DNA of 64,000 nt from Breoghania sp. (GCF_030066895.1 NZ_JASJAV010000013.1:40704-104703); one strand, 5' to 3'; counted from the first letter of the stretch, positions 50,082 to 61,629 are shown. Numbers and translations are program-made. Notes: a model not told the origin generated them from the sequence alone.

Positions 50082-51133
50082 ATGACCAACAGACGCGAAT
50101 TTCTTAAGAACGCGGGCCTTGCGACGGTCGCCGCCGCCGGTGCTTCCACGTTGTCGGCGCCTGCCGTTCACGGCTAGTCGCCGATCAAGTGGCGCCTGCA
50201 GACCTATGCGGGTCCGAACCTGGCCGAGCACGTGATCAAGCCATCTATCGATGCCTTCAACAAGGTTGCTAACGGCGAGATGGAAATCGAGCTCTACACC
50301 GCCGACCAGCTCGTGCCGACCTTGGAACTGTTCCGCGCCATGCGGAACGGCACCAGCGACGCCGTCCAGTCGGATGATGACTCCATCGCAGCGCCCGTCG
50401 ACGTTTCCGTCTTTGGCGGCTATTTCCCGTTTGCCACCCGCTATTCGCTGGACGTGCCGGTGCTGTTCAACGAATGGGGCCTCAACGAGATCTGGGAAGA
50501 GGCCTACGGCGAAGTCGAGGGCGTGACCTGGCTTTCCACCGGTTTCTGGGATTCCTGCCACTTCAACACCAAGAACCCAATCCGCTCGCTGGCCGACCTG
50601 AAGGGTAAGCGCGTCTTTACCTTTCCGACCGCCGGTCGCTTCCTGGCGCGCTTCGGCGTGGTGCCGGTGACACTGCTCTGGGAAGACGTGGAAGTCGCGG
50701 TGCAGACCGGCGAACTCGACGGCATCGCCTGGTCGGGCATCACCGAGGATTACACGGTCGGCTGGGCGGACGTGACGCCCTACTTCCTGACCAACAACAT
50801 CTCGGGCGCCTGGATCGGCTCCTACTTCGCCAATTCCGAGCGTTGGGAAGCCCTGCCGGAGCACCTGAAGACGCTCTTCAAGATCTGCATGGACAGCTCC
50901 CACTATCACCGCCAGCACTGGTACTGGGGCGGCGAGGCGAAGCTGCGCGTGCAGGGCACCGAGATGCAGCTCACCACCGTTCCCGACGCTGAATGGCAGA
51001 TGGTGGAAGAAGAGGTCCATAAGTTCTGGGACGAGATCGCGGAAACGAGCGATTCACCGCCCGCGTGGTCAAGATCTTCCGCGACTACTCCGAGGCGATG
51101 AAGAAGGCCGGACCTCCGTACCGCTACAGCTGA
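50082..51133 (+). pseudogene. dctP: TRAP transporter substrate-binding protein
   Basis: 350 codons. Twin-arginine-type leader TNRREFLKNAGLATVAAAGA, then TAG 50175-50177 (AVHG-stop-SPIKWRLQTY, family Gln) at the mature N-terminus, then a DctP domain: IKPSIDAFNKVANGEMEIEL, DVPVLFNEWGLNEIWEEAYG, WLSTGFWDSCHFNTKNPI, LKGKRVFTFPTAGRFLARFG. Frameshift near 51040, after which FRDYSEAMKKAGPPYRYS ends at TGA 51131. ATG 50082 with GGAG upstream. The nonsense falls at the leader cleavage site, so no mature protein would be made without readthrough. Ligand not identifiable, but the gene sits next to a GmaS-like enzyme. Confidence 0.9.
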
Positions 51134-51300
51134 TCGGCTCGATAGGTCCGGGACCGTGCCGCTTGCCCCTTCCTCTCCCTTGAGGGGGAAACGTGGCCAA
51201 ACGACAACGCGACGGAAGGGAATCCTTCCGTCGCCCATCCTCCCAAGAACAACCGGCGTTTTCCGACCCTCGGCCGCGCCGCAACAAAAGACGATCTTCC

Positions 51301-52672
51301 ATGGCAGGCAATCTCACATTCGATGAACTGAAACAGGTGGTGGATGCGGGCGAGATCGATACGATTCTGGTCTGCCTCGTCGACATGCAGGGCGCCTCAT
51401 CGGCAAACGGTTCCATGCGCGCTTTTTCGTCGACGGCGGCCATGAAGAAACCCACGGTTGTGACTATCTGCTGGCCAACGACATCGACATGGAGCCGGTG
51501 CCGGGCTACGCGGCGACCAACTGGGCGACCGGCTACGGCGATTTCGTGCTCAAGCCCGACATGGCGACGCTGCGGCGCATCCCGTGGCTGGAGGCGACCG
51601 CACTCGTCCTGTGCGACGTGCTCGACCACCACCACCGCGAGCCGCTGCCCCATTCCCCGCGCGCGATCCTGAAATCCCAGATCGACCGGCTGGAGAAGAT
51701 GGGGTACCGCGCCTTCTTCGCCTCCGAACTGGAATTCTACCTCTTCGACGAGATCTACGAGAGCGCGCGCATAAAGCGCTACGGCGATCTCGATACGGCC
51801 GGGCGCTACATCGAGGACTACCACATCTTTCAGACCTCCAAGGAAGAGTGCGTCATGTGGGCCGTGCGCAACGGGCTGAAGGATGCAGGCATTCCGGTGG
51901 AGAATTCCAAGGGCGAGTGGGGCCCGGGTCAGGAGGAGATCAACGTCCGCTACACGGACGCCCTGGAAATGGCCGACCGCCACGTCATCCTGAAGAACGG
52001 CATCAAGAAGATCGCCCATCTGGCGGGCAAGGCCGTCACCTTCATGGCCAAGTGGGACTCCGATCTGGCCGGAAATTCCGCCCACATTCACGCCTCGCTG
52101 TGGGACAAGGCAGGCAAGAAGCCGCTCTTCTACGACAAGAAAGCCGAATTCGGCATGTCGAACCTGATGAAGAGCTTCATGGCCGGTCAGCTGAAATATG
52201 CCTCCGACATGACGGTGTTTCTCGCCCCCTACATCAATTCCTACAAGCGCTATCAGTCCGGCACCTTCGCTCCGACCAAGCTCGTCTGGTCGCGCGACAA
52301 CCGCACGGCGGGCTTCCGGCTTTGCGGGGAGTGGACCAAGGCGATCCGCACCGAATGCCGGATCGGCGGGGCACGGACCTCAATCCCTATCTCGCCTTTG
52401 CGGCGCTGATTGCCAACGGTCTCGCCGGGATCGAGGAGGGGCTGGAACTGAAGCCGCCGCATGTGGGCGATGCCTATGTGGGCGAGGAACTGGTCGAGAT
52501 CCCCAAGACCCTGCGCGCGGCAACCGAGGCGCTTGATAAATCGGACCTGATGCGCAAGACCTTCGGCGATGCCATGGTCGATCACTATGTCCACACCGCA
52601 AAATGGGAGCAGCTCGAATATGACCGTCGCATCACCGATTGGGAATTGAAGCGCGGCTTCGAGCGGTATTGA
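51301..52672 (+). pseudogene. Glutamine synthetase-family gamma-glutamylamide synthetase (GmaS-like)
   Basis: About 457 codons. N-terminal FDELKQVVDAGEIDTILVCL and VDMQG, catalytic domain FFASELEFYLFDEIYESARI (glutamate-binding Glu), NSKGEWGPGQEEINVRYT, NSAHIHASLWD (His and metal site), FAPTKLVWSRDNRTAGFRLC and NPYLAFAALIANGLAG. The sequence resembles GmaS/PuuA-type ligases that join glutamate to an amine more than ammonia-using GlnA; substrate amine unknown. Frameshifts near 51395 and 52365. Follows the TRAP genes on the same strand; together with the aldehyde and alcohol dehydrogenases downstream it suggests breakdown of an amino alcohol via gamma-glutamyl intermediates (inference). Confidence 0.82.
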
Positions 52673-52713
52673 GTAGACTGTGACGTTAGGGTGAGGTCGG
52701 CACACGCACGAAT

Positions 52714-52816
52714 GTCATCCCCGCGCAGGCGGGGATCCAGTAACCACAGAACTCTGCTCTCGGAGCACAGATATGTGGTTCACGGAGTACTGGTTCCCCG
52801 CTTTCGCGGGGATGAC
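52714..52816. repeat. Family A repeat, paired
   Basis: gtcatccccgcgcaggcggggatccagtaacc and ggttccccgctttcgcggggatgac, facing palindromes in the gap between the GmaS-like gene and the aldehyde dehydrogenase gene. Confidence 0.85.
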
Positions 52817-52968
52817 ATTCGTGGGCAAAACGTGCCGATTTCGTCCTATGTGCTGAGGATGTCGTTAGGTTCGTTTCGAAGGTAGCTAGCACGACAAAAG
52901 ACACTGCTCCGCGCATCACCTCCAATGAAGTCCAAGACCAACAATCATTTCAGCTTTGGAAGCCCCCC

Positions 52969-54353
52969 ATGTCCGAAACCGTGAAACTGATCTCCCCCGT
53001 CGACGGCTCTGTCTATATCGAGCGGTCGGTGGCCTCTCTCGGTGACATCGCCAATGCCGTATTCGCGGGCAAGGCCGCGCAAAGCGAATGGGTGACGGTT
53101 TCCGTTGCCGAGCGCGGTCGTCTTTGCCTTGCAGCCCTTGAGGCGCTTCTCGCCATGAACGACGAGATCGTACCGGAACTCGTCTGGCAGACGGGGCGTC
53201 CGGTGCGCTACGGCGGTGAGATGGGCGGCGTGGAGGAACGCGCCCGCTACATGGTGGAGATCGCCGAGGAGGCATTGAAGTATGTGGTGCCTACGGAAAA
53301 GGTCGGCTTCACCCGCTATGTGAAACGCGTGCCGGTGGGGCTCGTCCTCGTCATCGCGCTGTGGAACTACCCCTTCCTGACGGCGGTCAATACCATCGTC
53401 TCGGCGCTGATGGCGGGCAATGCGGTCATCCTGAAGCATGCCGCACAGACGCTTCTCGTCGGCGAACGTTTTCAGAAAACCTTCAATGCGGCGGGCCTGC
53501 CGAATGGCCTCTTCCAGAACATCGTGCTCTCGCATGGCCAGACCGAGGCGCTGCTGGCTTCCGGCGATATCGATCACATCAACTTCACCGGATCGGTGGC
53601 GGGCAGGCGCGCCATCGAGCGGGCAGCGGCCGGGACGTTCGCCACGATGGGCCTGGAACTCGGAGGCAAGGACCCCGCCCTGGTGCGCTTCGATGCGGAT
53701 CTGGAGAGCACGATCGCCAATCTCGTGGACGGTGCCTTCTTCAATTCCGGCCAGTGCTGCTGCGGGATCGAGCGCATCTATGTGCACGAAGGCGTTTACG
53801 ACAGCTTCGTCGAGGGCTTCGTGGACCTGACCAAACAATACGTCCTCGGCAATCCGCTGGAGGAAGCCACGACGCTCGGCCCCATGGCGTAGACGCGCTT
53901 TGCCGAATGGGTGCGCGAGCAGACGGCGGAAGTCCTGCGCAAGGTGCGACCCCGCTGATTGACACATCCGCCTTCGCCATGGACAAGCCCGGCTCGCCCT
54001 ATATCGCGCCGCAGGTCCTGACCAACGTCGATCATCAGATGTCGGTGATGCGCGAGGAGAGTTTCGGTCCCGTCGTCGGCATCATGAAGGTGGCCGACGA
54101 TGAAGCCGCCATCCCGTTGATGAACTACAGCCACTACGGCCTCACCGCTTTGATCTGGACCAAGGACGAGGACGCTGCGGCCAGCATTGGCGACCGGATC
54201 GAGACCGGCACGGTCTTCATGAACCGCTGCGACTATGTCGATCCGGGGCTCGTTTGGACCGGCGTCAAGGACACAGGCAAGGGCGGGGCGCTGTCCTCCG
54301 TCGGCTACGAGAACCTGACGTAGCCGAAATCCTACCATCTGCGCCACGGGTAA
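52969..54353 (+). pseudogene. NAD-dependent aldehyde dehydrogenase
   Basis: ALDH superfamily. Asn in VIALWNYPFLTA, the base Glu in MGLELGGKDPALVR, catalytic Cys in FFNSGQCCCGIERIYV, ending SSVGYENLT and, past TAG 54321-54323, PKSYHLRHG to TAA 54351. TAG 53890-53892 (LGPMA-stop-TRFAEWVREQ) and a frameshift near 53948. The family Lys is in AVILKHAAQT. Oxidises an aldehyde to the acid with NAD(P). In this cluster it could act on a gamma-glutamyl aldehyde made by the neighbouring alcohol dehydrogenase (inference). Confidence 0.88.
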
Positions 54354-54440
54354 CCGATCCCGGGCAATCGATCGACGGCGCGGCCTCGCCGGAGGGGCCG
54401 CGCCCGTTTCTCTCCTTACTCATTTCCCAACGGATCCATC

Positions 54441-55605
54441 ATGACGACATCGCCTTCCGCCAACTGGTTATACCCAACTTCCATCCGTTCGGTGCTGGCC
54501 GCATCAAGGAACTCGCCAAGGCCGCCACGACCTCCGGCATCAGCTGCCCGCTCTTCGTCACCGATCCGGGCCTCGCCAATCTGCCGTCACCGCCGCCGCG
54601 CTCGACGTGCTGAAAGACGCGGGCATGGAGGCGCAGCTCTTCTCCGACGTGCAGCCCAATCCCGTCGCCTCCAATGTGGAGGCGGGCGTCGAGATCTTCC
54701 GTGACGGCGGGCATGACGGCGTCATCGCCTTCGGCGGTGGGTCCGCGCTCGACGCGGGCAAGTGCATTGCCTTCATAACCGGACAGTCGCGGCCGATCTG
54801 GGATTTCGAGGATATCGGCGACTGGTGGAAGCGCGTCGACCCGGATGGCATTGCCCCCATCGTTGCCGTACCGACCACGGCGGGCACGGGATCGGAGGTC
54901 GGCCGCGCGGGCGTGGTGAGCAATGAAGAGACCCACATCAAGAAGGTGATCTTCCATCCGCTGATGCTGCCCAAGATCGTCATCTGCGATCCGGAACTGA
55001 CCGTCGGCATGCCGCTCGCGATCACGGCGGGCACGGGCATGGACGCGCTTGCCCATTGTCTAGAGGTCTATTGCGCGCCCTCCTATCACCCCATGTCGGA
55101 AGGTATCGCGGTGGAGAGCATGCGGTTCGTCAAGGAAGCGCTGCCGCGCGTCTACAAGGACGGCACGGATATCGTCGCGCGCGGTGAAATGATGTCGGCT
55201 GCCGCCATGGGCGCCACCGCCTTCCAGAAGGGGCTCGGCGGCATCCACGCGCTCTCCCATCCCGTCGGTGCGCTTTACGGCACCCATCACGGGCTGACAA
55301 ATGCGGTCTTCATGCCTTACGTGCTGGTCCACAACCGGAAGGTGATCGAGGGCAAGATGGGGTGGCTTGCCGCTTTTCTGGAACTGCCGCGAGCTGATTT
55401 CGACGGTTTCCTCGCCTGGATGCTGGAGATGCGGCGCAATCTCGGCATTCCGCACACCACCGCGGAGATTGGCCTTGATGCGGAAAAGGCCGATCTCATC
55501 GCCGAGACGGCCGTGGTCGATCCGACCGCAGGCGGCAACCCGATCAAGCTGACCAAGGAAGGGGCTCGCGCGATCTTCGACGCAGCCCTGAAGGGTGACC
55601 TCTAG
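54441..55605 (+). pseudogene. Iron-containing alcohol dehydrogenase
   Basis: Group III ADH. Nucleotide-binding FGGGSALDAGKCIAFITG, TTAGTGSEVGRAGVVSNEET, metal ligands in GMDALAHCLEVYCAPSYHP and GGIHALSHPVGALYGTHHG, ending EGARAIFDAALKGDL with a TAG stop. Frameshifts near 54482 (before FGAGRIKELAK) and 54588 damage only the first 50 residues; the remaining 330 are intact, so most of the fold could survive from an internal start. Oxidises alcohols such as a hydroxyethyl amide or glycerol. Last gene of the RpiR-flanked cluster. Confidence 0.88.
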
Positions 55606-56621
55606 AGGTTATCTACCTTCCGTAACGGAAGCTGATCGGGAAATCAGCGTCGCTCGCAAATTTTGTTGCGATGCTTTGTTTTTCAGGGCTGCACGCGACG
55701 GGATCGTGTACGGCCCTGATTTTGCCTGTATTTCAAGGAAAATACGCAGGATCGGCATCTGTGGTATACACACGTAAAAAGTGCATTATATTTTTTTATC
55801 AATAATACATAGAATTGCGTATGATGCTGTGTTAGGGTGAAACATGGTTGGTCGGATGCGGTTTTCAATGTTTGGTCAACAAGTAGTCCGTTCCTGCTGT
55901 CACGGATATGACATCTGCATGGGTTACGAAGCTAGATATTACTTTATTTAGAGTAGAAGTGAATTGTGCCGGTATCATGAAATATTTATATTTTAGTATA
56001 TGAATTTGACTGTAGATGTGGATGGATTCTTTAAAATCTTGGAACAATTTAATTTATTATTTAGTGACGTTGATCTTTTCCATCTAAAGGGATCAACCCC
56101 GAGTTGTGTTTCGATCTGCCGATAGCCTCTCCTGGTATTCCGCAGCGGGCATTTCGGTGAAATATGAAACGGCGCAGGCGTGGTGGTCATTTGAGAGCCT
56201 GTCTGCGTGCGAAGAACACTCCAATGTGTGGATGGACCTGCGAGGGAGCCGACCTGCCTGGCGTCTGCGAAGGGCATGGCGTTTGTGAAGTGTTCGGCGT
56301 TCTGATTTTAGGAATGCGCTTATCCGCGATGCGGCCCGTGCCGAGGGGCCTTCGTCGCACCCTCCTGTAGCGGTGAACACCGCGGGCGACGAACAGTGCG
56401 GGCGGATAGCCGACGGTCCTCCCAAGGCTGGCTGGACGCGAATGCCGATCGCCGTCGCGTTCGGCGGTCGCTGGGGGCTTTCTCACTCGAACTTCAGCCG
56501 TAGTGTCCAGGTATCGCTCTGACCTGATCGATTGAGGGCCGAGTGAAAAGCCGCCCATGTGACAGGTCTCGCGCGTGACTGCCTGATTGATGGAGCTCCG
56601 CCCGGCTGTACCGGCACCACC
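55606..56621. other. Gene-poor region with an AT-rich core
   Basis: 1016 bases with no recognised gene. 55640-56100 is strongly AT-rich and full of stops in all frames; 56100-56600 is GC-rich with several open frames that resemble nothing known. No hairpin terminator, tRNA or transposon ends identified. Could be a decayed acquired segment. Confidence 0.5.
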
Positions 56622-57314
56622 ATGCTGACGTCCATTCCCACACCGACGATCGCGCCCGTTTCGCGCCCTTTCGTCTACGATCCGCCGTCCGGGCCGCTCG
56701 TCGTCCTGCACGAGGATGACGACATTCTCGTCGTGGCCAAGCCGTCCGGGCTGCTGTCGGTTCCGGGCAAGGCGTCCGAGCATGCCGATTGCCTGATCGC
56801 GCGTATCAACCTGGCATATCCCGAAGCGACGCTGGTTCACCGGCTCGATTGCGCCACCTCCGGTGTAATGGTCTTTGCCCGCAACCGCGCCGCCCACCGT
56901 CATCTCGGCCTGCAGTTCGAACGCCGCAAGCTTTCCAAGAGCTACGTGGCCCGCGTATGGGGCGAGATCGCCGGGGAGGAGGGCACGGTCGACAAGCCGC
57001 TGCGCTGCGACTGGCCGAACCGGCCGAAGCAGATGGTCGATTTCGATCAGGGCCGCCCGGCGATCACGCACTGGCGGGTGGAAGAGCGCGAGGCCGGGGC
57101 AACCCGGGTTGGCCTACTGCCGGAGACGGGACGTTCGCACCAGTTGCGCGTCCACATGGCCGATCTCGGTCACCCCATTATCGGCGATGCGCTCTATGCG
57201 GATGACGCTGCCTTCGCGGCCGCCACGCGTCTTCAGCTCCACGCCGAAACGCTCACCATCCGCCACCCGGACGGCGGCACGTCGATGACCTTCGTCGATC
57301 CTTGCCCGTTCTAG
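56622..57314 (+). CDS. RluA-family RNA pseudouridine synthase
   Basis: Intact, 230 residues. Catalytic Asp in LVHRLDCATSGVMVFARN, a second motif in SKSYVARVWGEIAGEEGTVD and substrate-handling GRSHQLRVHMADLGHPIIGD. Isomerises specific uridines in tRNA or rRNA; compactness and sequence fit the RluA (tRNA U32 / 23S 746) branch but the site is not certain. ATG 56622; a longer open frame upstream lacks homology. Ends with TAG. Confidence 0.9.
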   Translation: MLTSIPTPTIAPVSRPFVYDPPSGPLVVLHEDDDILVVAKPSGLLSVPGKASEHADCLIARINLAYPEATLVHRLDCATSGVMVFARNRAAHRHLGLQFERRKLSKSYVARVWGEIAGEEGTVDKPLRCDWPNRPKQMVDFDQGRPAITHWRVEEREAGATRVGLLPETGRSHQLRVHMADLGHPIIGDALYADDAAFAAATRLQLHAETLTIRHPDGGTSMTFVDPCPF

Positions 57315-57382
57315 AGGGGCAGATCTCTTTCCAGGTCTCCTTCTGTCTCTTTCAGAGCCGCATCCCGAAAATCCCTCCCCCT

Positions 57383-57582
57383 GTCATCCCCGACTTGATC
57401 GGGGATCCATTGCCCTTTCGCCTTGGGGAGTCATTCGCCCCGGCGCGCGGTCCGCGCGCATCTTCGGCCCGGATTGTACACTGTTGGGAGCCGGGGCTGC
57501 AGATGCGCGCCAAAAGGCACGCCAGAGTCGGGACTGTGGGCTGTTGCACTGCAAATGGATCCCCGATCAAGTCGGGGATGAC
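57383..57582. repeat. Family A repeat, long spacer
   Basis: gtcatccccgacttgatcggggatcc and its mirror ggatccccgatcaagtcggggatgac, 200 bases end to end, in the 498-base gap before the GMC oxidoreductase gene. No gene seen inside the spacer. Confidence 0.85.
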
Positions 57583-57812
57583 GGGCGGAGGGATCGAGGC
57601 AACACCTGGTCGATTCCGCCATTGCCGAAATTGCGTCACAAAAAATACCTATCCCCTTGATAGCCTGTGACGTTATGTCTCTGACGTCACGCAGGACGAG
57701 GGATGACCGGCATGTCCGGTGTCGGCAACCCCCCGGGTGCTTGACGTTGCTGTCCGGCAATGCTCAACGAAGAGCAATGCCTTTGGGAGAGGGCGGCAAA
57801 GGAGAGGGCGCC

Positions 57813-59426
57813 ATGGCGCAGGAAACGTACGATTATATCGTTCTGGGCGCAGGCTCGGCCGGATCGGTTCTGGCCAACCGTCTGTCGGCGGATCCGGAAA
57901 GCCGCGTTCTGGTGCTGGAGGCGGGCGGGCGCGACGACTGGATCTGGTTCCACATCCCCGTCGGCTATCTCTTCGCCATCAACAATCCGCGCTCCGACTG
58001 GTGTTTCCGTACGCGCGCCGAACCCGGCCTGAACGGCCGGTCGCTGATCTATCCGCGCGGCAAGGTCATCGGCGGGTCGTCGGCCATCAACGCCATGATT
58101 TACATGCGCGGTCAGGCGGGCGACTACGATCACTGGCGCCAGCTCGGTCTTACCGGTTGGGGCTGGGATGACTTGTTGCCGATCTTCAAGGCGCACGAGG
58201 ACCATTTCCTCGGCGCCTCCGATCTGCACGGTTCAGGCGGCGAATGGCGGGTCGAACCGCCGCGCGTCAGTTGGGAGGTGCTCGACCGCTATCGCGATGC
58301 GGGCGTTCAGTGCGGCGTGCCCGCAATCGACGATTTCAACCGCGGCGACAATGAGGGCGCATCCTATTTCCAGGTCAACCAGCGCCGGGGCACGCGTTGG
58401 TCTGCCGCCCGAGGCTTTCTGAAGCCTGCCTTGAAGCGGGCAAACCTGACCCTTGAAACCGGTTGCACGATCGACCGGCTCACCTTTGAGGGGAAACGCG
58501 TCACCGGCGTCGAATGGATTCAGAACGGCGTGCGCCGCTCCGCTTCCGTGCGCGGTGAGATCGTGCTCGCGTCCGGTTCCATCGGCTCCGTCCAGATTCT
58601 GCAGCGCTCCGGCATCGGCGATGGCGAGTATCTCTCCTCGCTCGGTATTCCGGTCGTGGCGGATCGAAAGGGCGTGGGCGGCAATCTTCAGGATCACCTG
58701 CAACTCAGGATGATCTACAAGGTCTCGGGCGTGCGTACGCTCAACGAGATCTACGCCAATCTCTTCCGCCGCGCGTGGATGGGCATCGAATATGCGCTGA
58801 ACCGCTCCGGCCCGCTCACCATGGCGCCCTCGCAGCTCGGCATCTTCACCCGCTCCGGCGATGACGTGGAGCGCGCGGATCTGGAATTCCACGTCCAGCC
58901 GCTCTCGCTCGACAAGTTCTGCGATCCTCTGCACGCCTTCCCCGCGATCACCACCTCCGTATGCAACCTGCGCCCGGAAAGTCGCGGCCATATCCTTATC
59001 ACCGATGCCGATGTGGGCGCCCAGCCCGAGATCGCGCCGAACTACCTCTCGGCCGATCGCGATCGCGAGGTTGCCGCGCGTTCCTTGCGCATTGCGCGTC
59101 GCATCACCAATGCCCCGGTCTTCGCCGCCTTCAAGCCCGAGGAATATCTGCCCGGTCCCGCCGTCGGTGACGACGAAGAGGCGCTGGCGAAGGCTGCGGG
59201 CGATATCGGCACTACCATCTTCCATCCCGTCGGTACCGCGAAGATGGGCCTTGCCGATGATCCGCTGGCCGTCGTCGACGAGCGCCTGCGCGTCTTCGGC
59301 TTCGAGGGCCTTCGCGTGGCCGATGCCTCGATCATGCCGACGATCACCTCCGGCAACACCAACTCCCCCACCATCATGATCGCGGACAAGGCCGCGGCCA
59401 TGATCCGGGCGGACAATCGCGGCTGA
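57813..59426 (+). CDS. GMC-family FAD-dependent oxidoreductase (alcohol/choline dehydrogenase type)
   Basis: Intact, 537 residues. FAD site IVLGAGSAGSVLANRL, GMC signatures RGKVIGGSSAINAMIYMRG and GSIGSVQILQRSGIGD, conserved His in TTIFHPVGTAKMG and Asn in TITSGNTNSPTIM. Resembles AlkJ/BetA-type dehydrogenases that oxidise primary alcohols, passing electrons to quinone. ATG 57813 after GGAGAGGGCGCC. One of the largest intact genes in the window. Substrate unknown; followed by a fatty-acid oxidation gene, so fatty alcohols are possible. Confidence 0.9.
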   Translation: MAQETYDYIVLGAGSAGSVLANRLSADPESRVLVLEAGGRDDWIWFHIPVGYLFAINNPRSDWCFRTRAEPGLNGRSLIYPRGKVIGGSSAINAMIYMRGQAGDYDHWRQLGLTGWGWDDLLPIFKAHEDHFLGASDLHGSGGEWRVEPPRVSWEVLDRYRDAGVQCGVPAIDDFNRGDNEGASYFQVNQRRGTRWSAARGFLKPALKRANLTLETGCTIDRLTFEGKRVTGVEWIQNGVRRSASVRGEIVLASGSIGSVQILQRSGIGDGEYLSSLGIPVVADRKGVGGNLQDHLQLRMIYKVSGVRTLNEIYANLFRRAWMGIEYALNRSGPLTMAPSQLGIFTRSGDDVERADLEFHVQPLSLDKFCDPLHAFPAITTSVCNLRPESRGHILITDADVGAQPEIAPNYLSADRDREVAARSLRIARRITNAPVFAAFKPEEYLPGPAVGDDEEALAKAAGDIGTTIFHPVGTAKMGLADDPLAVVDERLRVFGFEGLRVADASIMPTITSGNTNSPTIMIADKAAAMIRADNRG

Positions 59427-59488
59427 TTGGTCCCGGCCGCACGTCGTCCGCCCAGTGCACGAACACGAAACAAGAAACGGGAATTCGT

Positions 59489-61549
59489 ATGTTGAACAAG
59501 CCCACGCACGACACCGTCCACGTCGAAAGTCGCTCGGGTGCAGCGGGTGACGTCGCCGTGCTCACCATCGATTTTCCGCCCGTCAATGCCGGATCCACGG
59601 CCATGCGCACCGCCGTGCTTGCCGCATTCCAGGGGCTTGAGACGGAGGGGCTTGCAGGCGTGGTCCTTGACCGGGGCCGGTGGCAATTTCGTCGGCGGGG
59701 CCCGGGAATTCGATGCGCCCGCTCAGGAGCCGCATCTACCCGACGTGATCGAGGCCATTGAAGCCTGTCCGAATTCCCGTGGTCGCGGCAATCGACGGGG
59801 CAGCGCTTGGCGGCTGCTATGAACTGGCGCTGGCCTGTGATGCGCGCATTGCCACCCCGCGCGCGGCTGTCGGTCTGCCGGAAGTGACCCTCGGCCTCAT
59901 TCCCGGTGCGGGCGGCACGTTGCGTCTGTCTCGTCTGGTCGGCGAAACGCTGGCGATCAATCTCGTCACGTCCGGGCGCCGGGTGAAGGCGACCGAGGCG
60001 CTCAAGCTCGGCATGCTTGATGCCGTGGAAGAGGGCGATGTGATCGAGGCGGTCATGGATTACCTCGAAAAGCCGCGTGCGAGAAAGCGCGTCCTGCGCG
60101 ATCAGCCGCCTCGGCCGGGGTGACGAGGCCGCGGTCGCTGGCGAGGCCGCCGCCTTGAAAAAGGCGCGTGGAGCCGTCGCCGTCGGGGAGGCGATCGATG
60201 CGGTCAAGCGCGCCCACACCATGCCCGCGGGCGAAGCGTTGGCAGCGGAGCGCGAGGCAAGCTTGCGCCTGCGTCGCGGCCCGCAGTCGCGTGCGCTGCG
60301 CCATCTCTTCTTCGCCGAACGCGCGGCGACCAGGCTACCCGAGGACGCCGAGCCGGTGACGATTTCAATCGTCGGCATCGTCGGTGGCGGTCGCATGGGG
60401 CAAGGCATCGTGCTCGCCTTCGCGCAGTCCGGCCTGACCGTCCGACTCGCGGAGCGGGACGCGGATCTGCTGAAAGCCGCAATAGGCGCGCTTTCCGAGG
60501 CCGCCGACGGTCTGGCCGTGCGCGGATGCATCGCATCCACGGCCGAACTGATGGCGCGTATCCATCCGAGTTCGCTTGAGGACGTGGTCGACTGCGATCT
60601 CGTGGTGGAAGCGATCATAGAGGACATGGACGCCAAGAAGGCGCTCTTCACCCAGCTTGACGGCATCATCCGCGAGGATGCGATCCTCGCCACCAACACC
60701 TCCTATCTGGCTATCGACGAGATCGCCGCGGCGACCAGGGTCCCCGCGCGCGTGGAAGGGTTGCACTTCTTCAATCCGGCCAACGTGATGCGTCTGGTGG
60801 AGGTGATCGATGCGGCCGCTACCAGCCCGCAAGTTCTGGCGAGCCTTGTGGCGCTCGCCAAGTGCATCCGCAAGCTGCTGGTGGTGGCCAAGGTTGGCGA
60901 GAGTTTAATCGGCAACCGGGTGTTTGCCGCCTATCGCCAGCAGGTGGAATTCCTGATCGAGGAAGGCGCGCTGCCCTGGGAGGTGGACGCCGCGCTGGAG
61001 GAATTCGACTTTGCCATGGGGATGTTCAAGATCTACGACCTCGCGGGCCTCGACATCGCCTGAGCACGCCGCAAGCGCCTCGCCCCGACGCGCGACCCGA
61101 AGGCGCGTTATGTCGAGATCCCGGATGTTCTTTGCGAAATGGGCCGTTTTAGCCGCAAGACCAAGGCGGGTTGGTACGATTACGAGACCGGCAAGCCCGT
61201 GCCGAACGAGAAGGTCGAGGCGATCATCGTCGAGACCTCCACGGCCAAGGGCGTGGAGCGCTGCAACTTCTCAGGTGACGAGATCGTCTCGCGCATCATG
61301 GCGGCCATCGTCAACGAGGCGGCGCTTCTTCTGGGCGAGGGCATCGCGGCGCGTGCCTCCGACGTCGATATCGTGCTGGTCAACGGCTACGGCTTCCCGA
61401 AGCTGAAGGGTAGCCCTCTGCACTGGGCGGCGAATGAGCCGCGCGAGGAGTTCCTTGCCGCAGTGGACGCCGTGGCGGAAGCCTCCGGCCACGGCATCGG
61501 GCGTGCCGTCAATCTGAAAGAGGTGCTGAAGGAGGCGGAGGCGCTTTAA
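59489..61549 (+). pseudogene. Bifunctional enoyl-CoA hydratase / 3-hydroxyacyl-CoA dehydrogenase (FadJ-like)
   Basis: About 687 codons, N-terminal crotonase domain (GDVAVLTIDFPPVNAGS, VAAIDGAALGGCYELALACD, LPEVTLGLIPGAGGTLRLSR) and C-terminal dehydrogenase with NAD site IVGIVGGGRMGQGIVLAFAQ, VEGLHFFNPANVMRLVEVID and LLVVAKVGESLIGNRVFAAY. Frameshifts near 59670, 59765 and 60095, and TGA 61061-61063 replacing Trp (GLDIA-stop-ARRKRLAPTR). Carries out two steps of beta-oxidation; no thiolase or acyl-CoA ligase is adjacent. The NAD domain itself is unbroken. Confidence 0.88.
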
Positions 61550-61629
61550 TCTTTGCTTGAGCGATTGAGCGGGGCTTGAGTGCCGGTGGCCGTATCGCTG
61601 TGCGCTTGAGGAGCCACGCTCCCTCCGCC

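Noticed and set aside
56187..57071. Minus-strand 294-codon open frame
   Set aside because: Mostly the complement of the RluA gene; composition and lack of motifs mark it as a shadow.
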